Shown: positions 6,449 through 13,959, counted from the stretch's first letter. The stretch: DNA of 16,067 nt from an uncultured Erysipelotrichaceae bacterium (GCA_902772675.1 CACYBN010000102.1:1-16067); one strand, 5' to 3'. The notes: generated from the sequence alone by a model not told the origin. Numbers and translations are program-made.

Positions 6449-7417
6449 ATGAGAAAAATAGAATTATTAATACCTGCAGTTTCTTTATCTGCTCTTTTAG
6501 CAGTTTCTAGTTTTACTAGTAAAAATGAGAATTATCCTTATTCTTATAATAATACTACTAAAGCTTATACAACATTTATAGATGAAGAATTACCTGATGC
6601 TTTTGAAGAAAGCTTACAATATACTCTAGATAACTCTAATATGGTACCTCAAGGACTTAGTATAAGCGATGATTATATATTTGTATCAATGTATGATTTT
6701 TATCATATCAATAATTCTTTAGTACAAGTTTATACTAAAGATGGTGATCTGATAAATACTTGTTCATTAAGAAATAAAGCTCATGTTGGTGGTATTTCTT
6801 ATGATAAAGAAAGAAATCTATTATGGGTATCCTCTTATTTAGGAAATGTTGATGCATACGGAGTATTTGATATAGTTCATAAAGATGAAGCAAGTCCTAG
6901 ATATAAAGATCTTTATTTAGGACAAGATTTAAGAAATTATAACAATCCTTTTAAAACTGCAGTTTCTTATTTAACAATGCATAATAACTCACTATATGTA
7001 GGTAATTTTACTTTAGGTAGAAATGGTATTGTTAAACAATATGCAATAGATGTAGATGAAGAAAGAACTATTCATTTAAAAGAAGTAAATAGATTTAAAG
7101 TTCCTAATTTAGTACAAGGTATATCTTTTTATGAGAAAGATGATAATACTTATATGATTTTAAGTAGATCTCGAGGAATAAAAGTTCCTTCTACTCTACA
7201 AATATTTAAATATGATGAAGAAATAACTGATTATACTAATCCATTAGTAAATTATAAATCATTTGAATTTCCACCAATGATTGAACAAATAACTACAGAT
7301 AATGGTTCTATTTATTCTTTATACGAATCTCAATCAGAACCATATAAAACTGATAAGAATAATGGTAAGACTTTAAATAAAACTAATATACAAACCTTAT
7401 TATCTAATTTCAATTAA
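6449..7417 (+). CDS. Secreted beta-propeller-like protein, function unknown
   Basis: I do not recognise a named family. From ATG 6449 (322 aa) there is a signal peptide or anchor (MRK, then hydrophobic to about residue 22), with no lipobox Cys. I chose this start because GGGGGTG at 6436-6442 sits six bases before it; the earlier in-frame ATG at 6434 abuts or overlaps that site. After the leader come repeated strand patterns typical of propeller blades: QGLSISDDYIFVSM (68-81), GGISYDKERNLLWVSS (114-129), YLTMHNNSLYVGNF (174-187), QGISFYEKDDNTYMILS (223-239) and IEQITTDNGSIYSLYES (278-294). Such proteins usually bind a ligand or partner outside the cell. Its own extended -10 promoter and two flanking terminators make it a single-gene unit. 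Fold confidence is moderate and function is unknown. Confidence 0.7.
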   Translation: MRKIELLIPAVSLSALLAVSSFTSKNENYPYSYNNTTKAYTTFIDEELPDAFEESLQYTLDNSNMVPQGLSISDDYIFVSMYDFYHINNSLVQVYTKDGDLINTCSLRNKAHVGGISYDKERNLLWVSSYLGNVDAYGVFDIVHKDEASPRYKDLYLGQDLRNYNNPFKTAVSYLTMHNNSLYVGNFTLGRNGIVKQYAIDVDEERTIHLKEVNRFKVPNLVQGISFYEKDDNTYMILSRSRGIKVPSTLQIFKYDEEITDYTNPLVNYKSFEFPPMIEQITTDNGSIYSLYESQSEPYKTDKNNGKTLNKTNIQTLLSNFN

Positions 7418-7444
7418 AAAAACAAGATATTACATCTTGTTTTT
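7418..7444. terminator. Bidirectional terminator between convergent genes
   Basis: AAAAACAAGAT (7418-7428) pairs with ATCTTGTTTTT (7434-7444) around ATTAC. Both strands end in a T-run, so it can stop the propeller gene (+) and the cca-dnaD-nth-methyltransferase operon (-). Confidence 0.88.
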
Positions 7445-7447
7445 ATA

Positions 7448-8176
7448 TTATCTACTTTTTCCTTTTACTTCTCCTACATAAGATATTATTTCTTCATCTT
7501 TACCTGAATAATTACTTTCTTCAAAAGATGGTACCATAATACCATATCCTCCTTCTTTATCTAATTTTGCTTTAAATTCAGTTCCTTCTACTATTCCTAA
7601 TTTAATTATTCCAGCAACCTTTTCTTTATTTACTCTTAAACAAATAACTTGAGCAGCTTCAACTACTGGAGTCATGGATACTATTAAAGCATCTGTAGGT
7701 AATGGTGTTTTTTCATCAAATAGAGATCTTACTAAAGTTACTCCAGGAAGTTCTTCATCTCTTATTACTAAATCAGGATCATATGCTGTAAGAGTTCCAT
7801 CTACTTTTCCATTTTCATCACGCATTCTTTCTAAAATAATTCGTGATAAAGCAGGTACTGGTCCACATCCAATTTCTAAAATATTCTTTCCTTTTAATGA
7901 ACCTACTTTCTTTTCAATTATATCTACAAATCCAACATATGGATCTCCACTTCTATCAAAAACATCAAACCAAGAAAGTAATTCATTATAATAAGGTTGA
8001 TAAATATCTTTAGTATTATAGGCACTTTCTATACTAGACAAGATAAATTGATGTAATGGTTCATATATTTCCCATTCATATAATTCTTCTTGTGCATAAG
8101 TCTTTCCATATTCCCTGCTATGAGAATTTAAAAATTCTTTAATTTGTTTCATTTTTTCTTCTGGTATTTTTTTCAT
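7448..8176 (-). CDS. Class I SAM-dependent methyltransferase-like protein, substrate unknown
   Basis: The 242-aa product has a Rossmann methyltransferase core starting at motif I ILEIGCGP (99-106). The acidic end of strand 2 (TAYDPDL, 130-136), which usually holds the SAM ribose, follows. A helical N-terminal region (1-90) rich in Tyr and acidic residues precedes the core. No substrate-defining motif such as NPPY or DPPY is seen, so the target cannot be named. The start at ATG 8176 is supported by GAGGA a few bases upstream. It lies 38 bp inside the nth gene in another frame, so translation is probably coupled. The frame stays open upstream to 8269, but that extension reads through nth codons and lacks a ribosome site. 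It is the last gene of the operon. In Bacillus the neighbour of nth is ypoC, which this does not resemble. Confidence 0.75.
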   Translation of the reverse strand: MKKIPEEKMKQIKEFLNSHSREYGKTYAQEELYEWEIYEPLHQFILSSIESAYNTKDIYQPYYNELLSWFDVFDRSGDPYVGFVDIIEKKVGSLKGKNILEIGCGPVPALSRIILERMRDENGKVDGTLTAYDPDLVIRDEELPGVTLVRSLFDEKTPLPTDALIVSMTPVVEAAQVICLRVNKEKVAGIIKLGIVEGTEFKAKLDKEGGYGIMVPSFEESNYSGKDEEIISYVGEVKGKSR

Positions 8177-8810
8177 TATTATTCCTCTTTTCTTTTTTAT
8201 ATTTACATATATCATAAAGTTTACATTCATTACAGTTAGGATTCTTAGATTTACAAAAATATCTTCCAAATAAGACCATTTGATGATGTCTTTTACTCCA
8301 ATTTTCTCTTTTATATTTTCTCATTAACTTTTCTTCTACTTTAGACACATCATCATATTCTTTAGCTAAACCCAATCTTTTACTAGTTCTTTCTACATGT
8401 GTATCTACAGCAATAGCAGGTACATCAAATAGATTAGATAAAACTACATTAGCAGTTTTTCTTCCTGCTCCTGGAAGACTCTCTATATATTTTCTATTAT
8501 TAGGTACTTTTCCATCATAGTCTTTAATTAATTTAGAGGCTATTTCACGCACATAATAAGCTTTTCTTGTATAAGTACCAATTGGTCTTAAAATTCTCTC
8601 TAAATCTTTTAAATTAGCTTTAGATAAACTATAAATATCATATTTAGAAAACAATTCTTCAGTAACCATGTTTACTCTTTTATCAGTTGTTTGAGCAGAT
8701 AATACTACTGCGATTAATAATTCATAATCTTTATTATAATTTAATTCACAACCAGCATCAGGAAACAATTCATCTAAATAAGCTTCTATTCTATCTATTT
8801 TCATCATCAT
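8139..8810 (-). CDS. nth: Endonuclease III (DNA glycosylase/AP lyase)
   Basis: Nth removes oxidised pyrimidines and nicks the resulting abasic site in base-excision repair. Counting from the third of three tandem ATGs (8804, 221 aa), the helix-hairpin-helix LPGAGRKTA (110-118) carries catalytic Lys116. VDTHV carries catalytic Asp134. The 4Fe-4S cluster is Cys184-x6-Cys191-x2-Cys194-x5-Cys200. The Lys/Asn-rich tail after the cluster is encoded in the overlap with the methyltransferase gene. There is no good ribosome site before the ATG triplet; 20 bp or less overlaps the 3' end of dnaD, so translation probably depends on dnaD. The dnaD-nth order is the same as in Bacillus. Which of the three ATGs is used is not decided by sequence. 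Confidence 0.96.
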   Translation of the reverse strand: MMMKIDRIEAYLDELFPDAGCELNYNKDYELLIAVVLSAQTTDKRVNMVTEELFSKYDIYSLSKANLKDLERILRPIGTYTRKAYYVREIASKLIKDYDGKVPNNRKYIESLPGAGRKTANVVLSNLFDVPAIAVDTHVERTSKRLGLAKEYDDVSKVEEKLMRKYKRENWSKRHHQMVLFGRYFCKSKNPNCNECKLYDICKYKKEKRNNNEKNTRRKNETN

Positions 8811-9456
8811 TTAACCAATCATATTCAAATGGTTCTACACTAGTCTTTTCTTCTTTTTTACGATGATTGATCCTGTTCTTTTCTACATCTTCTCTTGTCT
8901 TTATTCCTTTTTTATTCCATTCAAATAATATCTTATCAATATATCTTAAATTACTAACTCCATTTAGAACAGCTTCTTCTAAAGCACATCTTATTAATTC
9001 TTCACTGAAATTATTTTCTAACCATGCTTTTACTATTTCTACTTCAATTGGACTTAAAGTTCTACCAAATTCTCTTTCTATTTCTAAAAAGATATTAGAT
9101 GAATCATCATCATTATTTTCCTCTTCATCCATTAATAATAAACTTACTTTATTATAAAAATCATCTAATGATACAAACTCTTCTCTTATACCTTTATCAT
9201 TAGTATTAACTTTAAAATCTACTAGTTTCTTAGAATTTAATTCTCCAATAATAATCATTATATCTTTTTGAGAGAAACCTAAATCATTACACATTTCTAC
9301 TACATTTAAAGAAACTAATTCACCTTTATTATAAAGATACATCAATACTATAAATTCCTTATAATCTAGATTTAACTTATCCATTAATCTAAACATATAT
9401 AAAGGAATTATTAAGTTTTTATCTTTTACTATATCTACTAGTATTTTATTTTTCAT
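8791..9456 (-). CDS. dnaD: Replication initiation protein DnaD
   Basis: DnaD remodels origin DNA with DnaA and helps load the helicase during initiation and PriA restart in Firmicutes. The 221-aa product has an N-terminal winged helix (about 14-100) and an acidic linker (EEENNDDDSS, 111-120). The C-terminal DnaD domain (about 122-190) has the conserved YIDKIL motif (172-177) and the following NKKGIKT, then a basic tail. I start at ATG 9456 because AGGTG (9464-9468) lies seven bases upstream; the in-frame GTG at 9465 is within that ribosome site. The site overlaps the cca stop codon, so cca and dnaD are coupled. The 3' end overlaps nth. Confidence 0.93.
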   Translation of the reverse strand: MKNKILVDIVKDKNLIIPLYMFRLMDKLNLDYKEFIVLMYLYNKGELVSLNVVEMCNDLGFSQKDIMIIIGELNSKKLVDFKVNTNDKGIREEFVSLDDFYNKVSLLLMDEEENNDDDSSNIFLEIEREFGRTLSPIEVEIVKAWLENNFSEELIRCALEEAVLNGVSNLRYIDKILFEWNKKGIKTREDVEKNRINHRKKEEKTSVEPFEYDWLNDDENR

Positions 9457-9465
9457 AATAATCAC

Positions 9466-10551
9466 CTACTTATAATTATTAATTAAATATTTAGAAATCT
9501 CTTCATAATTATTTTCTAATTTACCACATAATATTTCCTTAATCAATTGTTCATATATCTCATTAATAATTTTAGATGGTTCAATTTCTAAAATACCCAT
9601 TATTTGATTAGCACTTATATCTATATCTTTTCTACTTACTATAGGTAACTCTTTAAATTTCTTAATAATTATACTTCTATCTATACCTTTAATACTACCT
9701 ACTATAGTACTTATATATAATCCATATTTATATAAATTAATATTAGATAATATATCTGTTTTTAAAGCTTCTTTTATCTCACTTATTAAATGTTTCTCAT
9801 TCTTAGTAAATGGATAATTAGCACTAGTATCTATAGTAGCCCAAATACCTATTAAATCTGTATCTAAATAACATTTAGAAAAATCTAATTCTAATTCTTT
9901 ATCTAATCCTAATTCTATTATTAAATTAACTCCTCTTTTAGAATTAGTACTATTAAAAATCTTATCTAATTCATCTTTTTTTCTACTATAAGAAAGTCTA
10001 GATAATTCTTTTTTAGTTTGAATAATCCCTGCTTTAGTTTCTTCATCTAATTCAAAATCTAAAGTTGAATAAAATCTTACTGCTCTTAATATTCTTAAGG
10101 GATCTTCCATAAACTTAGTAATTGGATTACCTATTGCTTTAATAACTCTATTTTCTATATCTTTTTGAGCATCTAATAGATCTAAGATAATACCATCTTT
10201 ATCCATACAAATACTATTCATAGTAAAATCACGTCTCAATAGATCTTCTTTTAAATCTTTAATATACTCTACTTCTTGAGGTTTTCTATTATTATAATAA
10301 CTTATCTCTTTTCTAAAAGTCATAATATCAAAAGTATATCTTTTTATATATAATCTAACTGCACTATAACTATCATTAGGTAAATCTACATTATTGAATA
10401 TATTTTTTATGTCCTTTGGAGTTGCATCAGTACAAATATCAATATCATTAGTGTCTACTCCTAGAATAAAATCTCTAACAAAACCACCAACTATATAGGC
10501 TTTAAATCCATGTTTACTTATTTCTTTTAACACTTTTAAAGCTGTATCCAT
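9466..10551 (-). CDS. cca: CCA-adding tRNA nucleotidyltransferase (class II)
   Basis: This enzyme adds or repairs the 3' CCA of tRNAs without a nucleic acid template. The 361-aa product has the class II head: GGFVRD (22-27), the metal-binding pair Asp36-x-Asp38 in NDIDICT, a third acid in FDIMTFR (Asp75), RRDFTMN (106-112), and the nucleotide-selecting EDPLRILRAVRF (149-160). The rest is the helical neck/body/tail. There is no HD phosphohydrolase motif, as in Gram-positive forms. It is the first gene of the cca-dnaD-nth-methyltransferase operon. The upstream spacer holds the HU terminator and a possible extended -10. GGAG lies 11 bases before the ATG, a long spacing. Confidence 0.95.
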   Translation of the reverse strand: MDTALKVLKEISKHGFKAYIVGGFVRDFILGVDTNDIDICTDATPKDIKNIFNNVDLPNDSYSAVRLYIKRYTFDIMTFRKEISYYNNRKPQEVEYIKDLKEDLLRRDFTMNSICMDKDGIILDLLDAQKDIENRVIKAIGNPITKFMEDPLRILRAVRFYSTLDFELDEETKAGIIQTKKELSRLSYSRKKDELDKIFNSTNSKRGVNLIIELGLDKELELDFSKCYLDTDLIGIWATIDTSANYPFTKNEKHLISEIKEALKTDILSNINLYKYGLYISTIVGSIKGIDRSIIIKKFKELPIVSRKDIDISANQIMGILEIEPSKIINEIYEQLIKEILCGKLENNYEEISKYLINNYK

Positions 10552-10572
10552 CTAACAATCATCTCCATCTCA

Positions 10573-10600
10573 AGTATATCATAAAAAAACAAGGTATTAA
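10573..10600 (-). promoter_or_regulatory. Possible cca operon promoter
   Basis: On the minus strand TGA-TATACT forms an extended -10 (TATACT at 10573-10578). TTTAAT lies 17 bp upstream (10596-10601), inside the loop of the HU terminator. The -35 is weak. Readthrough from the HU gene is an alternative. Confidence 0.35.
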
Positions 10601-10608
10601 ACCTCGTT
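10583..10608 (-). terminator. Terminator after the HU gene
   Basis: On the minus strand AACGAGGT (10601-10608) pairs with ACCTTGTT (10588-10595, including a G-T pair) around TTAAT. A run of seven T's, which overlaps the stem base, follows. It begins 15 bp after the HU stop codon. Confidence 0.8.
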
Positions 10609-10623
10609 CTTCTTACATATCTA

Positions 10624-10899
10624 TTATTTATTTACTGTTTCTTTTAAAGCACTTCCAGCTTTGAAAGTTACAGCTCTTCTAGCAGCTATATGAACAGTTT
10701 CACCTGTTTGAGGATTACGTCCTTCTCTAGCAGCTCTCTTAGATACACCAAATGTACCAAATCCAGCAACTGGTACTTTATCTCCTTTTGCTAAAGCTTT
10801 AGTGATTGCAGCAAAAGTAGCGTCAATAGCACGAGTAGCATCAGCTTTTGTTAATCCTGTAGTTTGAGCTACAGCTTCAACTAATTCAACTTTTTTCAT
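10624..10899 (-). CDS. hup: Nucleoid-associated protein HU
   Basis: HU bends and compacts DNA as a small basic homodimer. The 91-aa product is of standard length. It begins MKKVELVEAVAQTTGLTK, typical of the family, and contains the signature GFGTFGVSKRAAREGRNPQTG, with the DNA-binding arm Arg-Asn-Pro that intercalates at kinks. Start ATG 10899 follows a perfect GGAGGT. Codon use is more biased and Ala-rich than in its neighbours, as expected for a highly expressed gene. Its leader contains a 17-bp dyad (10921-10937), and its own terminator follows. The next gene upstream on the strand (DUF5305-like) has no obvious terminator, so some readthrough into hup is possible. Confidence 0.97.
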   Translation of the reverse strand: MKKVELVEAVAQTTGLTKADATRAIDATFAAITKALAKGDKVPVAGFGTFGVSKRAAREGRNPQTGETVHIAARRAVTFKAGSALKETVNK

Positions 10900-10920
10900 A
10901 AATTACCTCCAAATTTTTAT

Positions 10921-10937
10921 TAAGCACATTATGCTTA
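10921..10937 (-). promoter_or_regulatory. Dyad in the HU gene leader
   Basis: TAAGCA and TGCTTA (6 bp each) flank five bases, ten bases upstream of the ribosome site. It could be an operator or an mRNA 5' hairpin that stabilises the transcript. No T-run follows on either strand, so it is not a terminator. Its function is not shown by sequence. Confidence 0.35.
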
Positions 10938-11001
10938 CATATACAAATTACCATATTTCATATGAGTTTGCAATTATTTTTACAATTTTTTACTTATATT
11001 T

Positions 11002-12084
11002 CTAGTGTTTTTTAGAATGCTTCTTCTTATTGCTATTATCACTTAAATTAATTGGTCTATGTTCTAAAGATAGTATGTATAAATATACTTCATTTTTCTT
11101 CTCTGCATAAAACCAACATTCAGATCCTTTTTCTTTTTCAAACACTGTAATATAATCATTATCTTCAAGTTGATTATATACTTTTTCTATTGTTTTAACT
11201 TCGATTATTTCTTTCTTCCTAAATACAGGTACATTTTTATCTACATATAAATAACTACCATAATTTTTCTTTATTTCTTTCATTCTTCTATTATATTCAT
11301 CATAATTACTTATATTGAATAAAGAACATAAACTCATTACAGCTACTGGTATAAGAGCTATAAATGCAATAGTAGCTAAAATAAATAAACGTGAATTAAA
11401 TGTTGTTTTAGTTTCTTGTGCAAAACTTACTTTCTTATCAGTATTCTTATTATTAGTAGTAGTTACACTAAATGTCTTATTAGATATAGGCATACTTACT
11501 TCAAATTCAGATGGCGCATTTAAATATTCAGTTTCCCCTTTAACTAACATATCATTTTCTACATTAATCTTAATTGTTAATGTTACTGGGAAACCAGTTA
11601 ACTTATTATATTTTAATGCTTCTTGATAATATTCTTTTAAAGATATATTAACATTTTTCTCTAAGAATACAGTTGAAGTACCTGTAGAATCATAATCAGC
11701 AGATTTAAATATTTCAGAAGTTTTATTCCATACTTCTTCTCCATTATTTCTACCTGATAAAACTGCACTTATACGATAACCATATATTCCGTCAAAAAAT
11801 TTATTTGCAGTTAATTCGTATCCAAAAGTGACATTTAAACTATCTACTAATGATGATACATACATATTTTTACTATTACTATATTCATCACTATAATATT
11901 CATTTTCAGTTAAGTGAATACTATAATCAATTTTTTCTTGTACATTATATTTTAATATTTCATCAGTATTAGTAACATTTCTTGGAAAACAATCACATAT
12001 AGTCCAAAACATTAAAATCATACATACAATAGATACAATTGCAAGTATTGCTCTAGTAGATTTCTTCATAATAACATTTTCCAT
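11002..12084 (-). CDS. DUF5305-like two-pass membrane protein
   Basis: The 360-aa product has an N-terminal transmembrane helix (about residues 10-29), an extracellular beta-rich region (about 30-232), a second helix (about 235-257) and a basic cytoplasmic domain of about 100 residues ending KKKHSKKH. Layout and sequence texture resemble the DUF5305 family, which I recall as occurring near SipW-type signal peptidases in bacteria and archaea; this was not checked by search. The role is unknown. It may anchor, assemble or chaperone the exported TasA-like protein. AGGAGG (12093-12098) overlaps the stop codon of the peptidase gene, so the two are translationally coupled. ATG 12084 has a spacing of eight and the in-frame GTG at 12087 a spacing of five; either could serve. 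No terminator is visible after the stop codon. Confidence 0.65.
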   Translation of the reverse strand: MENVIMKKSTRAILAIVSIVCMILMFWTICDCFPRNVTNTDEILKYNVQEKIDYSIHLTENEYYSDEYSNSKNMYVSSLVDSLNVTFGYELTANKFFDGIYGYRISAVLSGRNNGEEVWNKTSEIFKSADYDSTGTSTVFLEKNVNISLKEYYQEALKYNKLTGFPVTLTIKINVENDMLVKGETEYLNAPSEFEVSMPISNKTFSVTTTNNKNTDKKVSFAQETKTTFNSRLFILATIAFIALIPVAVMSLCSLFNISNYDEYNRRMKEIKKNYGSYLYVDKNVPVFRKKEIIEVKTIEKVYNQLEDNDYITVFEKEKGSECWFYAEKKNEVYLYILSLEHRPINLSDNSNKKKHSKKH

Positions 12085-12096
12085 CACACAATCCTC

Positions 12097-13233
12097 CTAA
12101 TTAAATAACTCTGAAAAATAAACTGAAGGCCAACCTAAATATTTTATTCTAAAAATATACTTTCCATAAACGTCTTTATCAGTTATTTCCCACTCATCAA
12201 CGTTATCATTATTATCCCCTTTAGTAATATATCTATAACTATTAGAATTACCTTTTATATCATGAATCCTATGAGTTATATATTTATTATCATATCTATA
12301 ATAAATAATATCATTTATCTTCAAATTATTAAAGTCTTTTGTATTCTTTTTCTCAATAATAATTATATCTCCCTTACTAAAGATAGGTTCCATACTATTA
12401 GATACTATAACTATAGGTTTATATTTAAAAAATCCAAATACAAATAATAAAAAGAAAAATGTAATAAATAACAATATATACATAAATGGACTTTTATTCT
12501 TTTTAACATCTCTTTTATTATATTTTCTATTATCTAATATTATTAATCCATCTACTGAAGTAGTTATAAACATATATAATATTAATAACATTAGACAATT
12601 TACAAATATATTTAAATCAGGTATTATCGGAGAAAAGAAATTAATACCATATATAATTCCCATATATATAAAGCTAGGAATTAAACTAATATTACTAGAT
12701 AGATAAGTACATGTAATATTCATAATAACTATAGGTACAAAATCTCCGAATAAATAAGTAATTATATCTAAACTATTATCTAATTTAATTAAATAATATA
12801 AATTTATATTAACGATTATAAATAACAATGTAATTAAAAACTTATTATTATTAGTCTTACTATTAATTAATAATTTATATCTGATATATTCTTGAAAGAA
12901 TACTATTAAATAAAAAGAAAAGAAATTAGATAATATTCCTCTAAAAGATAAGGAATATATATTTTTATAAAAACCAAATACTAAACCAAATAAATAAAAG
13001 ATAACAACGTATAAAAGCATATATATAATAAAATTTTGTAATTTAGGTATCTTATTTCTATTTCTATTCCTACTACTATCTAATTGATAAGTCACAATAC
13101 AAATAATAGCTAATAAAATTGGATTAAGTCTATTTAAGAATAAACTAGAAAAACTAGTAAAAGATACTAAAAAATTAATTATTATATATAATACTAACAT
13201 TATATATATTGGTACCAACTTTTTATTCTTCAT
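12097..13233 (-). CDS. SipW-like (ER-type) signal peptidase I with polytopic N-terminal membrane domain
   Basis: Signal peptidases cut exported proteins at the outer membrane face. The C-terminal part (about 270-378) is an S26B peptidase. The nucleophile is Ser280 in SNSMEP. The general base is His321 in ITHRI instead of the Lys of ordinary bacterial enzymes, and GDNND (339-343) lies near the acidic residue. This His type includes SipW of Bacillus and eukaryotic/archaeal SPC enzymes. Unusually, residues 1-235 form about six to eight predicted transmembrane helices before the helix (about 250-270) that precedes the catalytic domain; SipW is about 190 aa with no such domain. FFQEYIRYKLL (112-122) faintly recalls a CPBP/CAAX-protease helix, without its EExxxR and His motifs. 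The upstream TasA-like gene, separated by a terminator, is the probable substrate. AAGGAG precedes ATG 13233. Confidence 0.88.
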   Translation of the reverse strand: MKNKKLVPIYIMLVLYIIINFLVSFTSFSSLFLNRLNPILLAIICIVTYQLDSSRNRNRNKIPKLQNFIIYMLLYVVIFYLFGLVFGFYKNIYSLSFRGILSNFFSFYLIVFFQEYIRYKLLINSKTNNNKFLITLLFIIVNINLYYLIKLDNSLDIITYLFGDFVPIVIMNITCTYLSSNISLIPSFIYMGIIYGINFFSPIIPDLNIFVNCLMLLILYMFITTSVDGLIILDNRKYNKRDVKKNKSPFMYILLFITFFFLLFVFGFFKYKPIVIVSNSMEPIFSKGDIIIIEKKNTKDFNNLKINDIIYYRYDNKYITHRIHDIKGNSNSYRYITKGDNNDNVDEWEITDKDVYGKYIFRIKYLGWPSVYFSELFN

Positions 13234-13255
13234 AAATACTCCTTATTATAAATAA

Positions 13256-13264
13256 ATTATAACA
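13256..13264 (-). promoter_or_regulatory. Extended -10 promoter for the peptidase gene
   Basis: TGTTATAAT on the minus strand is a TGn-extended perfect -10 (TATAAT at 13256-13261). It starts directly in the T-tract of the preceding terminator and is about 22 bp from the start codon. It allows low independent expression of the peptidase below the strongly promoted substrate gene. Confidence 0.6.
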
Positions 13265-13268
13265 CAAA

Positions 13269-13293
13269 AAAAGAGTTATTAAATAACTCTTTT
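13269..13293 (-). terminator. Terminator between the TasA-like gene and the peptidase gene
   Basis: AAAAGAGTTAT (13269-13279) pairs with ATAACTCTTTT (13283-13293) around a three-base loop, with further T's on the minus strand. It starts 5 bp after the TasA-like stop codon. It probably attenuates transcription into the downstream genes. Confidence 0.85.
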
Positions 13294-13298
13294 ATTTA

Positions 13299-13838
13299 CT
13301 ATTTAGATGATTGTACATAAACCAAAGTACTTGTTAATGTTACTATCTTAGTTGGGTCACTTTGAACAGCAGTAGTTACTTCTTGATCAGCTTTAACATA
13401 ACTAATTGTAACATTAAATTTAACGCTATCTCCTGCTTTTAAAATATCGGTTGCTTTGATTCCTTCATATTCATATTCAACATTAGGATAATTAGTTCCT
13501 TCAGTTGTTGATACTGCAGATGTAATTGAATCTAAAGTAGCATCAATACTACCTTGATTTTCTACTGTAACACTGTATGTAACACTATCACCTTCAGTAT
13601 AAAATACTGGTGAAATAGATGCTACTGTACCAGTATGATCAGTAGATCCTGCTTCAGCATTTCCTTGTGTAGCAACATCTTCAACCTTAACAATTTTTAC
13701 ATTCCATTCTTTGGTATTAATCTTAGCACTACCACTTATTTCTAATTGTTGTGAAAGTAAAGCATATGATATAGACATAGTTAGTACTGCTATCAACAAA
13801 GCAATTATTAATATATTTTTCTTTCTTCTTGTATCCAT
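13299..13838 (-). CDS. TasA/camelysin-like exported protein, probable SipW-type substrate
   Basis: TasA-type proteins form extracellular fibres of biofilm matrix or surface layers. The 179-aa product starts with a basic stretch (MDTRRKKN) and a hydrophobic core ending TMSISYA (about 20-26), a likely cut site SYA before LLSQQ. Then ISGSAKINTKEWNVKI (34-49) follows, the pattern seen at the mature end of SipW substrates. The body is beta-rich, low in Cys, and includes EGDSVTYSVTVENQGSIDAT, the paired-strand motif common in TasA-like domains. There is no C-terminal sorting motif or transmembrane helix, so it should be released or assembled outside. It has the best promoter in the window, a strong AGGAGG site, and its own terminator before the peptidase gene, all pointing to high expression. 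Similarity is judged by pattern only, so the exact family is uncertain. Confidence 0.75.
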   Translation of the reverse strand: MDTRRKKNILIIALLIAVLTMSISYALLSQQLEISGSAKINTKEWNVKIVKVEDVATQGNAEAGSTDHTGTVASISPVFYTEGDSVTYSVTVENQGSIDATLDSITSAVSTTEGTNYPNVEYEYEGIKATDILKAGDSVKFNVTISYVKADQEVTTAVQSDPTKIVTLTSTLVYVQSSK

Positions 13839-13857
13839 ATCTTATCCTCCTATAATA

Positions 13858-13886
13858 AGTATAGGATTTTTAATTTTATTTGTCAA
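13858..13886 (-). promoter_or_regulatory. Strong housekeeping promoter of the TasA-like gene
   Basis: On the minus strand TTGACA (13881-13886, consensus) and TATACT (13858-13863) are separated by exactly 17 bp. The start would fall about 13851, giving a leader of about 12 nt that is mostly the AGGAGG site at 13844-13849. It is the closest match to the sigma-A consensus seen here. Confidence 0.8.
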
Positions 13887-13959
13887 ACAGATATATAATT
13901 ATCTTTACTTTTTTATACTTTATTCTTAAAATTATATTATAAACTAGGAGGATTTATTC

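Noticed and set aside
7674..7991. Plus-strand open frame opposite the methyltransferase
   Set aside because: Covers motif I of the methyltransferase in antisense; no ribosome site.
8867..9157. Plus-strand open frame opposite dnaD
   Set aside because: Antisense to the conserved DnaD domain; no supporting signals.
11315..11626. Plus-strand open frame opposite the DUF5305-like gene
   Set aside because: Antisense shadow with no ribosome site or promoter.
12870..12900. Active CAAX/CPBP intramembrane protease domain in the signal peptidase N-terminus
   Set aside because: The EExxxR pair and the later FxxxH/HxxxN histidines are not present; only one helix has a vague resemblance.
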